A stretch of 64,000 nt of DNA from Usitatibacter rugosus. Lineage in GTDB: Bacteria > Pseudomonadota > Gammaproteobacteria > Burkholderiales > Usitatibacteraceae. Position numbers and translations under genes: made by a program. Below, piece after piece: positions 57,135-64,000 of this stretch. The first letter of the stretch is position 1; each line of letters starts with the position of its first letter. Location: contig NZ_CP053069.1 in the NCBI RefSeq assembly GCF_013003965.1, positions 2,139,419 to 2,203,418 of the forward strand, in the 5' to 3' direction. Under the pieces are notes generated by a model, which searched no databases, was not told the origin of the DNA, and saw nothing but the letters and a program-made list of their open reading frames with translations.

Positions 57135-58545
57135 CGGCCCGGCGCAGCGCCCGCTCGTCGCCTGCGCCAATGCGCTCGCCACGGCGGAAGGCGTGCGTGA
57201 AGGCCAACCGGTTGCCGCGGCCAAGGTGTTGTGCGGCACGTTGAAGGTGCTGCCGCGCGATGTCGCGGGGGAGCGCGTCGCGCTGGAGCAGCTCGCGGCG
57301 TGGGCCTGCCAGTTCACGCCCGCGGTCTGCATCGACGGGCAGGGCTTGCTCCTCGAGGTCGAGGGCAGCATCCGGCTCTTCGGGGGCCACGGCAAGATCG
57401 CGGGCGTGCTCCGGCAAGGGCTGCGCGATCTCGGGTACCGCGCCACGTTCGGCATTGCGCCGACGGCGCTGGCCGCGCGGCTCTTCGCGCGCGCCGAAGC
57501 ACAGGGTTCCAGCATTCGCAGCTGCGTTGCCATCGGGGAGCTCGGCGGGCGCATCGCCGATCTCCCCCTTTTTCTCCTCGATTGGCCCGAGAGAACGCTG
57601 GCCCTGCTGGCCGATCTCGGTGTCCTTCGCTTTCGCGACATCCTCGCCCTGCCGCGCGAAGGCCTCTCGCGCCGCTTCGGCCCCGAGACGCTCGCCGATC
57701 TCGACAAGCTCACGGGTCGCATTCCCGATCCGCGCGCTTCCTACCAGCCGCCGGCCACGTTCCACGCGCGCCTGGAGCTTCCCGCGGAAGCGAGGTCCAC
57801 GGAGGCGCTGCTCTTCCCGCTGCGCCGGCTGCTGGTGCAGATGGAAGGCTTCCTCCGGGCGCGCGGTGCCGGCGTGCAGCGCATCGAGCTCACGCTGGAG
57901 CCGGTGCGCGCCAAGTCCACCGCGGTGTCCCTCGAGTTCGCATCGCCCGAGCGTGAGGCCGAGTTCATCCTCGCCCTCGCGCGCGAGAAGCTCGGCCGCA
58001 CGCAGCTCGCCGCACCCACGCTCACGATCGAGCTGAACGCTGAATCCCTGCTGCCCTTCGCGCCGCGCGCTTCCACGTGGCTGCCGGGCCGCGAAGAGCA
58101 GGCCCTCGACCGCGGACGCTTCCTCGAGCGCCTCTCCGCGCGCATCGGTTCGGATCGTGTCTTCGGCCTTGCGATCGCGGATGACCACAGGCCGGAGAAG
58201 ATCTCGAAAAAAGGCGCCGCCGAATTAGGGTCAGACCCCCATTTCCGTTCGGCCAAGCAGAAATGGGGGTCTGACCCTAATTCGGTTGCGCCTTATTTCG
58301 TCGGGCCTCGCCCTCTGTGGCTGCTGCATCGGCCGCTCAAGCTCATCACGAAGGACGGCACGCCCACGCACTTCGGCCCGCTCGAGCTCACGGCAGGTCC
58401 TGAACGCATCGAGGCCGGGTGGTGGGACGGCGAGCCCGTGAGCCGCGACTACTTCGTGGCCGTGGACCCCGCGGGCGAGAAGCTCTGGGTCTATCGCGAG
58501 CATCTCGATCCGAAGAGCTGGTTCCTGCACGGGCTCTTCGCATGA
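57046..58545 (+). CDS. imuB: Y-family polymerase-like protein ImuB
   Basis: 499 residues of Y-family DNA polymerase fold lacking the catalytic acidic residues (the N-terminal WIALELPSLPLQL has no DxD), as in ImuB, which acts as a hub between DnaE2 and the sliding clamp. RLFGGHGKIAGVLRQGL, TFGIAPTALAARLFAR and LARLGVLRFRDILALPREGLSRRFG-like segments identify it. A 64-nt inverted repeat (58221-58284) is inserted in frame near residue 395, adding AELGSDPHFRSAKQKWGSDP to the chain without disrupting it. ATG 57046 lies inside imuA. It overlaps dnaE2 by 4 nt. Confidence 0.9.
   Translation: MLWIALELPSLPLQLAERGGTSPSPLVVADGPAQRPLVACANALATAEGVREGQPVAAAKVLCGTLKVLPRDVAGERVALEQLAAWACQFTPAVCIDGQGLLLEVEGSIRLFGGHGKIAGVLRQGLRDLGYRATFGIAPTALAARLFARAEAQGSSIRSCVAIGELGGRIADLPLFLLDWPERTLALLADLGVLRFRDILALPREGLSRRFGPETLADLDKLTGRIPDPRASYQPPATFHARLELPAEARSTEALLFPLRRLLVQMEGFLRARGAGVQRIELTLEPVRAKSTAVSLEFASPEREAEFILALAREKLGRTQLAAPTLTIELNAESLLPFAPRASTWLPGREEQALDRGRFLERLSARIGSDRVFGLAIADDHRPEKISKKGAAELGSDPHFRSAKQKWGSDPNSVAPYFVGPRPLWLLHRPLKLITKDGTPTHFGPLELTAGPERIEAGWWDGEPVSRDYFVAVDPAGEKLWVYREHLDPKSWFLHGLFA
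58221..58284. repeat. 64-nt inverted repeat (25-bp arms) inside imuB
   Basis: Left arm 58221-58245, right arm 58260-58284, both 25 nt and perfectly complementary, with a 14-nt loop. Each arm holds the GGGTCAGACCCC-type core also found as a short palindrome at 22778-22792. It looks like a small non-autonomous mobile element or a dispersed palindromic repeat; the ImuB frame runs through it. Confidence 0.9.
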
Positions 58546-61500
58546 TCCCCGGCTACGCCGAGCTGCATTGCCTCACCAACTATTCGTTCCTGCGCGGCGC
58601 GTCGGATCCGGAAGAGCTCGTGTTGCGCGCCGTGGAGCTGGGCTACTCCGCGCTCGCCATCACCGACGAGTGTTCCGTCTCCGGCGTGGTGCGGGCCTTC
58701 GTCGCCGCGCGCGACACGAAGCTGAAGCTCATCATCGGCTCCGAGTTCCGCCTGGTCGACGGGCTTCGCCTCGTGCTGCTCGCCACGCGGCACGAAGGCT
58801 ACGAGGCGTTGTGCGAGCTGATCACGAAGGCGAGGCGCGCCGCGGAGAAAGGCAGTTATCGCCTCGCGCGGAACGACGTGCCGCATTTGCCCCCGGCCCT
58901 GGCCGCGATCTGGCTGCCGGGCGATGTTCCGAATGCCGAGGAGGCCGCGTGGATCGCCGAGCGTTTCACCGGCGCCTGGGCCGGCGTGGAGCTCACGCGC
59001 GGGCCGGACGACGAGCACCGCATCGACCGCATCGAGTCCCTCGCACGGGATGCGGGCCTGCGCTGCCTCGCGATGGGGGACGTGCACATGCACCTGCGCT
59101 CCCGGAAACGCCTGCAGGACGTGATGACGGCCATCCGCCTGAAGCGTCCCCTCGCCGAAACGGGCAGGGCGCTGCAGCCGAACGCCGAGCGCTACCTGCG
59201 GCCCATCGGCAGGCTCGCCAACATCTACCCCGCGCGCCTGCTTGCCGCCACGCTCGATCTCGCCGATGCCTGCAACTTCTCGCTCTCGGAGATCCGCTAC
59301 GAATATCCCGAGGAGCTGGTGCCCCGCGGCGAGACGCCGGCCTCGCACCTTCGCAAGCTCACCTTCGAGGGGCTCGATAAACGCTATCCGAAAGGTGCGC
59401 CCGGCAGTGTGCTCACCACTATCGAGCACGAGCTGAAGCTGATCGGCGAGATGGCCTACGAGCCCTTCTTCCTCACGGTGCACGACATCGTGAACTACGC
59501 GCGCAGCGTCGGCATCCTCTGCCAGGGCCGCGGCTCGGCGGCCAATTCGGTCGTCTGCTACGCGCTGCACATCACGGAGGTCGACCCCAGCCGTGCGGGC
59601 CTCCTCTTCGAGCGCTTCATCTCGAAGGAGCGGAACGAACCGCCCGACATCGACGTCGATTTCGAGCACCAGCGCCGCGAAGAGGTGATCCAGTACATCT
59701 ACGGCAAGTACGGGCGCGAGCGGGCCGCGCTGGCCGCCGTGGTCATCACCTACCAGCCCCGCAGCGCGCTGCGCGACGTGGGCAAGGCCTTGGGGCTCTC
59801 GCTCGACCAGATCGACCTGCTCACGAAGTCCATGTCGTGGTGGGACAACCGCGAGGCGATGACTAAGCGCCTCGAGGAAGCGGGCTTCGACCTCACCAAC
59901 CGCACCGTGAAGTCCGTGCTCGAGCTCACGCAGGAGCTGATCGGCTTCCCGCGCCACCTCTCGCAGCATCCGGGTGGCTTCGTGATCGACAACCGCCGGC
60001 TCTCGCGCCTCGTGCCGGTCGAGAACGCCTCGATGCCCGACCGCACCGTCATCCAGTGGGACAAGGACGACCTCGAGGCCCTGGGCCTGCTCAAGGTCGA
60101 CGTGCTCGGCCTCGGGATGCTCTCCTGCCTTCGCCGCGCGTTTGCCCTGGTGAAGGAGCGCCGCGGCGAGGATCTCACCGTCCAGCACATCATCGACAAG
60201 GGAGAAGACCCCGAGGTCTACGCGATGATCCAGCGTGCGGACACGATCGGCGTCTTCCAGATCGAGTCGCGCGCGCAGATGTCCATGCTGCCGCGCTTGA
60301 AGCCCGCCAATTTCTACGACCTGGTGATCGAGGTGGCGATCGTGCGGCCGGGGCCGATCATGGGCGGCATGGTGCATCCGTACCTGAAGCGACGCGAGGG
60401 CAAGGAGAAAGCCACGTACGCGAACGACGCGGTGAAGGCCGTGCTCGAGCGCACGCTGGGCGTGTCGATCTTCCAGGAGCAGGTCATGCAGCTCGCCATG
60501 GTGGCCGCGGGCTTCACGCCGGGGGAGGCGGACCAGCTGCGCCGGGCCATGGCTTCGTGGAAGCGGCGCGGCGGCATCGGCCCGTTCCGCGAGAAGCTGA
60601 TCGAGGGCATGCGCACGCGCGGCTATCCCGAGGCCTATGCCGAACAGATCTACCGGCAGATCCAGGGCTTCGGCGAATACGGCTTCCCGGAATCGCATGC
60701 GGCGAGCTTCGCGCTGCTGGTCTACGTGTCGAGCTGGCTCAAGCACTACGAGCCCGCGGCCTTCGCCGGGGCCCTGCTCAACAGCCAGCCGCTCGGCTTC
60801 TACTCGCCGTCCCAGATCGTCCAGGACGCGCGCCGCCACGGGGTCGAGGTCCGCCCGGTCGATGTCTTGGTGAGCGATGTGGACTGCACCCTGGAGCCCG
60901 CCGGGGAAGGGGTGCCGCCCGCCCTCCGGCTGGGCCTCGGGCGCATTTCTGGACTTAAAGTCGATTCTTCAGAACGAATCGTAATAGCAAGAAAAGAAAA
61001 GGTATTTGAATCCGTAGACGACCTCGCAAGGCGGGCCGGCCTGAACCGCCTGGATCTCAGCTACCTGGCCCGGGCCGATGCCCTGTCCACCCTCGCCGGC
61101 CACCGCCGCGAGTCGCTCTGGGAGACCCTGGCCCAGGACGATCCGACGCGCCTCGCCATCCCCGGGGGCGTCGAAGTGGACGGCGCGCGCTTCGAGCCCA
61201 AGCGGGAAGGGGAGGAGATCGTCGCGGACTACGAGGCGCTCGGCCTGACACTGCGCCGCCACCCGCTCGCGGTGCTGCGGCCGCGCCTGGACAAGATGAA
61301 GCTGAAAAGCGCCAGGGATGTCGCCGAATCCCGCAACGGCCAGCTGATCCGCACCTCGGGAATCGTCACCTGCCGGCAGCGCCCGGCCACCGCGAGCGGC
61401 GTCATGTTCGTGACCCTCGAGGACGAAACCGGCTACGTGAACCTCGTGGTGTGGAACGACGTCGCCGACCGCCAGCGGAAGGCCCTGCTGGGATCGCGCC

Positions 61501-61622
61501 TGCTGGGCGTCACGGGGCAGGTGCAGAAGCAGGGCCTCGTGGTCCACGTCATCGCGCAACGCTTCACGGACCTGAGCGCGCTCCTGGGCAAGCTGAAGAC
61601 CGAGAGCCACGACTTCCATTAA
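58542..61622 (+). CDS. dnaE2: Error-prone DNA polymerase III alpha subunit DnaE2
   Basis: 1026 residues. PHP domain (YAELHCLTNYSFLRGAS, YSALAITDECSVSG), palm with the catalytic triad region GRGSAANSVVCYALHITEVDP and NEPPDIDVDFEHQRREEVIQYIY (two Asp of DIDVDF), HLSQHPGGFVI, FGEYGFPESHAASFA, and a C-terminal OB fold (LIRTSGIVTCRQRPATASGV). DnaE2 performs mutagenic bypass synthesis with ImuA and ImuB. ATG 58542 overlaps the imuB stop (ATGA). Length is normal. Confidence 0.96.
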   Translation: MIPGYAELHCLTNYSFLRGASDPEELVLRAVELGYSALAITDECSVSGVVRAFVAARDTKLKLIIGSEFRLVDGLRLVLLATRHEGYEALCELITKARRAAEKGSYRLARNDVPHLPPALAAIWLPGDVPNAEEAAWIAERFTGAWAGVELTRGPDDEHRIDRIESLARDAGLRCLAMGDVHMHLRSRKRLQDVMTAIRLKRPLAETGRALQPNAERYLRPIGRLANIYPARLLAATLDLADACNFSLSEIRYEYPEELVPRGETPASHLRKLTFEGLDKRYPKGAPGSVLTTIEHELKLIGEMAYEPFFLTVHDIVNYARSVGILCQGRGSAANSVVCYALHITEVDPSRAGLLFERFISKERNEPPDIDVDFEHQRREEVIQYIYGKYGRERAALAAVVITYQPRSALRDVGKALGLSLDQIDLLTKSMSWWDNREAMTKRLEEAGFDLTNRTVKSVLELTQELIGFPRHLSQHPGGFVIDNRRLSRLVPVENASMPDRTVIQWDKDDLEALGLLKVDVLGLGMLSCLRRAFALVKERRGEDLTVQHIIDKGEDPEVYAMIQRADTIGVFQIESRAQMSMLPRLKPANFYDLVIEVAIVRPGPIMGGMVHPYLKRREGKEKATYANDAVKAVLERTLGVSIFQEQVMQLAMVAAGFTPGEADQLRRAMASWKRRGGIGPFREKLIEGMRTRGYPEAYAEQIYRQIQGFGEYGFPESHAASFALLVYVSSWLKHYEPAAFAGALLNSQPLGFYSPSQIVQDARRHGVEVRPVDVLVSDVDCTLEPAGEGVPPALRLGLGRISGLKVDSSERIVIARKEKVFESVDDLARRAGLNRLDLSYLARADALSTLAGHRRESLWETLAQDDPTRLAIPGGVEVDGARFEPKREGEEIVADYEALGLTLRRHPLAVLRPRLDKMKLKSARDVAESRNGQLIRTSGIVTCRQRPATASGVMFVTLEDETGYVNLVVWNDVADRQRKALLGSRLLGVTGQVQKQGLVVHVIAQRFTDLSALLGKLKTESHDFH

Positions 61623-61634
61623 CATCCGCTCGCC

Positions 61635-61991
61635 ATGACCGATCCCGGTTCACCTCCCGAGCGTCCCGCCCGCCGCCGTCCGCAACGCCGCTTCAGCCTC
61701 GGCGAGAAGATCGCGATCGTGCGCGAATCGAACGCGCCGGGCATGTCGGCGGCGCACGTGGCGCGGCTGCACGGCATCGCGGTGAACGTCCTCTACTACT
61801 GGCGCAAGGCCTACGGCGAGGTCGCCCAGACCGACCTCACCACGTTCGCGTCGCGCGGCACGATGGTGAAGGAGATCGAGGACCTGCAGCTCCAGGTGCG
61901 CAACCTCGAGCGCCTGCTCGGCAAGCGCACGCTCGAAGTCGCGCTGCTGCGGGAGCGCCTCGGCAAGTTCGATGACGAAGCGGAAAGCTAA
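61635..61991 (+). CDS. Transposase OrfA-like helix-turn-helix protein, 118 aa
   Basis: RRFSLGEKIAIVRESNAPGMSAAHVARLHGIAVNVLYYWRKAYG (key residues Ala-His-Val-Ala-Arg, Gly, Leu-Tyr-Tyr-Trp-Arg) is a transposase-type HTH, followed by a leucine-zipper-like coil (EIEDLQLQVRNLERLLGKRTLE). The pattern fits the OrfA subunit of IS3-like elements, but no catalytic OrfB or terminal repeats are present. It may be a remnant or a domesticated regulator. It follows dnaE2 by 12 nt and overlaps the next gene by 20 nt. Confidence 0.72.
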   Translation: MTDPGSPPERPARRRPQRRFSLGEKIAIVRESNAPGMSAAHVARLHGIAVNVLYYWRKAYGEVAQTDLTTFASRGTMVKEIEDLQLQVRNLERLLGKRTLEVALLRERLGKFDDEAES

Positions 61992-62394
61992 GCGCGCCGC
62001 GCCGGCCAAGGCCGCGAAGAAGCGCAAGGCTCCGCGGCGCACGCCTGCGGCGTCCGTGGCACCGCGTTTCGTCCACCTGGGCGACCGGCTGCTCGCCCTG
62101 GAGCGGCTGAGGGCGGGGCTTGCCACGCTGACCCAGACCGCGGAGAGCCTCGGCGTGAGCACGGCCGAGCTCCGCAAATGGCAGTTCGAGCATTCCCGCG
62201 AGCGCTTCGTGAACCTGGCCGACCTGAGGCCGGGGCAGGGGCCCCTCCTGCAGCGCCTGCGGGCCCGGGCGAGGCGCCTGGCAGGCCTGATCGCGGCCTC
62301 CGAGCGCGAGCTTCGCGCTTTGCAACAGGAACTTCATGGTTCGGTTACCACACCGTCACGGCCTGTTGCAAGACCCCGCCATAATTCCAAATAA
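61972..62394 (+). CDS. Second HTH protein, 140 aa, basic N-terminus
   Basis: A Lys/Arg/Ala-rich N-terminus (TKRKAKRAAPAKAAKKRKAP), then an HTH of the same type as its neighbour (LTQTAESLGVSTAELRKWQFEH) and a helical, Arg/Leu-rich C-terminus. The two HTH genes overlap by 20 nt and resemble each other weakly, suggesting an old tandem duplication. No transposase catalytic domain. Function unknown; DNA binding is likely. Confidence 0.68.
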   Translation: MTKRKAKRAAPAKAAKKRKAPRRTPAASVAPRFVHLGDRLLALERLRAGLATLTQTAESLGVSTAELRKWQFEHSRERFVNLADLRPGQGPLLQRLRARARRLAGLIAASERELRALQQELHGSVTTPSRPVARPRHNSK

Positions 62395-62396
62395 GT

Positions 62397-62415
62397 TGAC
62401 GTAAACTAAGCGTCA
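62397..62415. promoter_or_regulatory. Inverted repeat TGACG-N9-CGTCA before the receptor gene
   Basis: Lies in the 140-nt AT-rich gap between the HTH genes and the receptor gene. TTGACG occurs here (62396) and again at 62471, but neither has a good -10 at the standard spacing. A regulatory site is plausible only. Confidence 0.3.
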
Positions 62416-62534
62416 CACTGCTGTAACGTTGCTAGACTGCAACCCCGTGATGACATATTTGGTGAATTCGTTGACGCGTTATCACACGGTTCATTAACGT
62501 TCGGCACGCTCTATAAAAGAAAGGGAATTTATCC

Positions 62535-64000
62535 ATGAATTGCAAAGCAAGAGCTGTCAGTCAGGCTGTACTGCGCGCATTGGGCGCCGGTGCCGCCACC
62601 ACCCTGCTGGCCGTACCGGCCTACGCCCAGCAAACCCAGAAGATCGAGAAGATCGAAGTCACGGGCTCGAACATCAAGCGGATCGAAGGGGAATCCGCCC
62701 TGCCCGTAACGGTCATCTCCCGGGACGACATCCAGAAGTCCGGCGTCACCACCGCTGCCGAGCTGCTGGACAAGGTCTCCGCCACCAACGCCGGGGGATA
62801 CAACATCTCCAAGGGCGTGGGTGACTCCGGCACGCCGGGCCTGTCCGCCGTATCGCTGCGCGGCCTGGGCAACACGAACACCCTCATCCTCCTGAACGGT
62901 CGTCGCCTCTCCAACTACGCCTTCAACTCGGCGGGCGGCGGCACGGTCAACCTGAACCAGATCCCGCTGGCTGCCGTCGAGCGCGTCGAAGTGCTGAAGG
63001 ACGGCGCCTCGGCCATCTACGGCACGGACGCCATCGGCGGCGTGATCAACTTCATCCTGCGCAAGGACTACACGGGCATCGAGCTCGACGCCTACGGCAC
63101 GATGACGGAGCAGGGCGGTGGCAACACCCGCCGCTACTCCGGCACGGTCGGCTTCGGCGACATCAACAAGGACCGCTTCAACGTCCTCGCCTCGCTCGGC
63201 TACCAGAAAGACACGCCCCTCAAGGCGAGCCAGCGTCCGCAGTTCGCCGGCACCGCCATCCGCCCGGACCTCGGCTTCGCCCAGACCTCCGGCAACGTGT
63301 TCCCCGCCAACTTCACCATCGCCGGCGTGGGCACGTACAACCTGACGGCGCGTAACGGCTGTATCCCGGCCGCGGGCTCGTACAACGTCAACGCCGCCAC
63401 CGGCGCCCCGACGCCGAACGGCAACACCTGCCGTTATGACTTCACGTCGGTGCTGGACATCTTCCCGCCGTCCGAGCGGAAGAGCGCGTTCGTCCGCGGC
63501 GCGTGGCAGTTCGCGAACGACCACCAGGCCTTCGTCGAGTACATGTATTCGGAAAATGAAGTGACGTTCGCTTCGTCCGAGACCCCGATCAACGACTTCC
63601 TGGGCAACGGCGCGATGCTGTACCCGGTCGGCGGCCGCTACTACCCGGCCCCGTTCGTCGCGGGCAACGGCACGACGGTCACCCCGACGGGCGCCCTGTC
63701 GCTCGCCTGGCGCGGCAAGCAGAACGGCCTGCGCACGAACCGTGCGGAGTCCAAGGAAGATCGCCTCGTCGCCGGCCTGCAGGGCGTGCTCTTCGGCTGG
63801 GACTACAACACGGCGTACACGTCGGCCACTTCCAAGGTCACCGACAACTACATCGACGGCTGGATGAGCGAGATCCGCACCCGCCAGGTCATCGCGACGG
63901 GCAACGTCGACGTGTTCTCGGGCAACCCGCAGGATGCCGCCGGCCAGGCGCTGCTCGACTCGGCCAAGATCCTGCAGCAGGTTCGCAACGCCGAATCCAA
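62535..64000 (+). CDS. TonB-dependent receptor (3' end beyond window)
   Basis: 488 complete codons to the window edge. Signal peptide (VLRALGAGAATTLLAVPAYAQ), TonB-box-like KIEKIEVTGSNIKRIEGES, plug domain (LPVTVISRDDIQKSGVTTAAELLDKV, read with key Val-Thr-Val-Ile and Asp-Asp-Ile; LRGLGNTNTLILLNGRR; VERVEVLKDGASAIYGTDAIGGVINFIL, key Gly-Ala-Ser-Ala-Ile-Tyr-Gly) and the start of the barrel. Of the class with EVTGSNI, common for large organic substrates. AGAAAGGGA precedes ATG 62535. Distinct in type from the receptor at 16525. Confidence 0.93.
   Translation, partial: MNCKARAVSQAVLRALGAGAATTLLAVPAYAQQTQKIEKIEVTGSNIKRIEGESALPVTVISRDDIQKSGVTTAAELLDKVSATNAGGYNISKGVGDSGTPGLSAVSLRGLGNTNTLILLNGRRLSNYAFNSAGGGTVNLNQIPLAAVERVEVLKDGASAIYGTDAIGGVINFILRKDYTGIELDAYGTMTEQGGGNTRRYSGTVGFGDINKDRFNVLASLGYQKDTPLKASQRPQFAGTAIRPDLGFAQTSGNVFPANFTIAGVGTYNLTARNGCIPAAGSYNVNAATGAPTPNGNTCRYDFTSVLDIFPPSERKSAFVRGAWQFANDHQAFVEYMYSENEVTFASSETPINDFLGNGAMLYPVGGRYYPAPFVAGNGTTVTPTGALSLAWRGKQNGLRTNRAESKEDRLVAGLQGVLFGWDYNTAYTSATSKVTDNYIDGWMSEIRTRQVIATGNVDVFSGNPQDAAGQALLDSAKILQQVRNAES

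Noticed and set aside
58491-60839. Minus-strand frame of 782 codons
   Set aside because: Shadow of dnaE2 caused by GC-rich third positions.
1-64000. CRISPR arrays, rRNA, complete insertion sequences
   Set aside because: No regularly spaced direct repeats, rRNA-like segments or transposase catalytic domains were seen by eye.

Overview
The window is a GC-rich chromosomal segment, apart from one AT-richer patch. It most likely comes from a betaproteobacterium: it carries a Bug-type solute-binding protein, a class III PHA synthase pair, a Sox cluster with SoxCD, and a lexA-imuA-imuB-dnaE2 cassette. The class-level call is inference from gene content; no rRNA is present to settle it.

Layout. 1-5.8 kb: the 3' end of typA, an MHYT-GGDEF-EAL c-di-GMP protein, a 30-residue hydrophobic peptide gene, a Fpg/Nei glycosylase and rmuC. 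5.9-16.3 kb: a mostly overlapping plus-strand run for carbon-storage and acyl-CoA metabolism (acetolactate synthase, Zn alcohol dehydrogenase, PhaE, PhaC, an alpha/beta hydrolase, a Bug binding protein, a CoA-transferase, an isocitrate dehydrogenase and a phasin). 16.5-28.5 kb: a pectin/uronate locus with a TonB-dependent receptor, an acetylesterase-pectin methylesterase fusion and a pectate lyase on the plus strand, and uronate dehydrogenase, a lactonase and a TRAP transporter on the minus strand. A LacI regulator sits there, and GAAAACGTTTAC-type operators flank the control regions. 28.5-38 kb: molybdopterin genes (mobB, moaD, moaE), an ArsR regulator with the two cysteines of persulfide sensors, and soxCDYZ-dsrE-soxAXB with a SoxH-like hydrolase. 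38-44.4 kb: an S9 peptidase, c-type cytochromes, a sugar-dehydrogenase-like protein and several small exported or hypothetical proteins, then tRNA-Asn.

44.6-54.4 kb is the most unusual part. Two paralogous TPR/HD-GYP proteins (minus strand) face five tandem genes for 44-45 residue peptides (plus strand). Each peptide carries a double-glycine leader and ends in an almost invariant xGDVFVG tail. A convergent minus-strand operon (ECF sigma factor, membrane protein, HlyD-type adaptor, C39-peptidase ABC exporter) supplies the matching processing and export machinery. A perfect TGTGA-N6-TCACA site lies between the HD-GYP gene and the peptides. I read this as a candidate secreted-heptapeptide system linked to c-di-GMP signalling. 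The gene content and leader match are visible in the sequence; the signalling role is inference.

54.5-64 kb: a small ArsR/AHSA1/GFA operon, a LexA-controlled mutagenesis cassette with two tandem palindromic operators, two transposase-like helix-turn-helix genes, and a second TonB-dependent receptor that runs off the end. Small palindromic repeats have entered coding sequence twice: in the signal peptide of SoxD and inside imuB.
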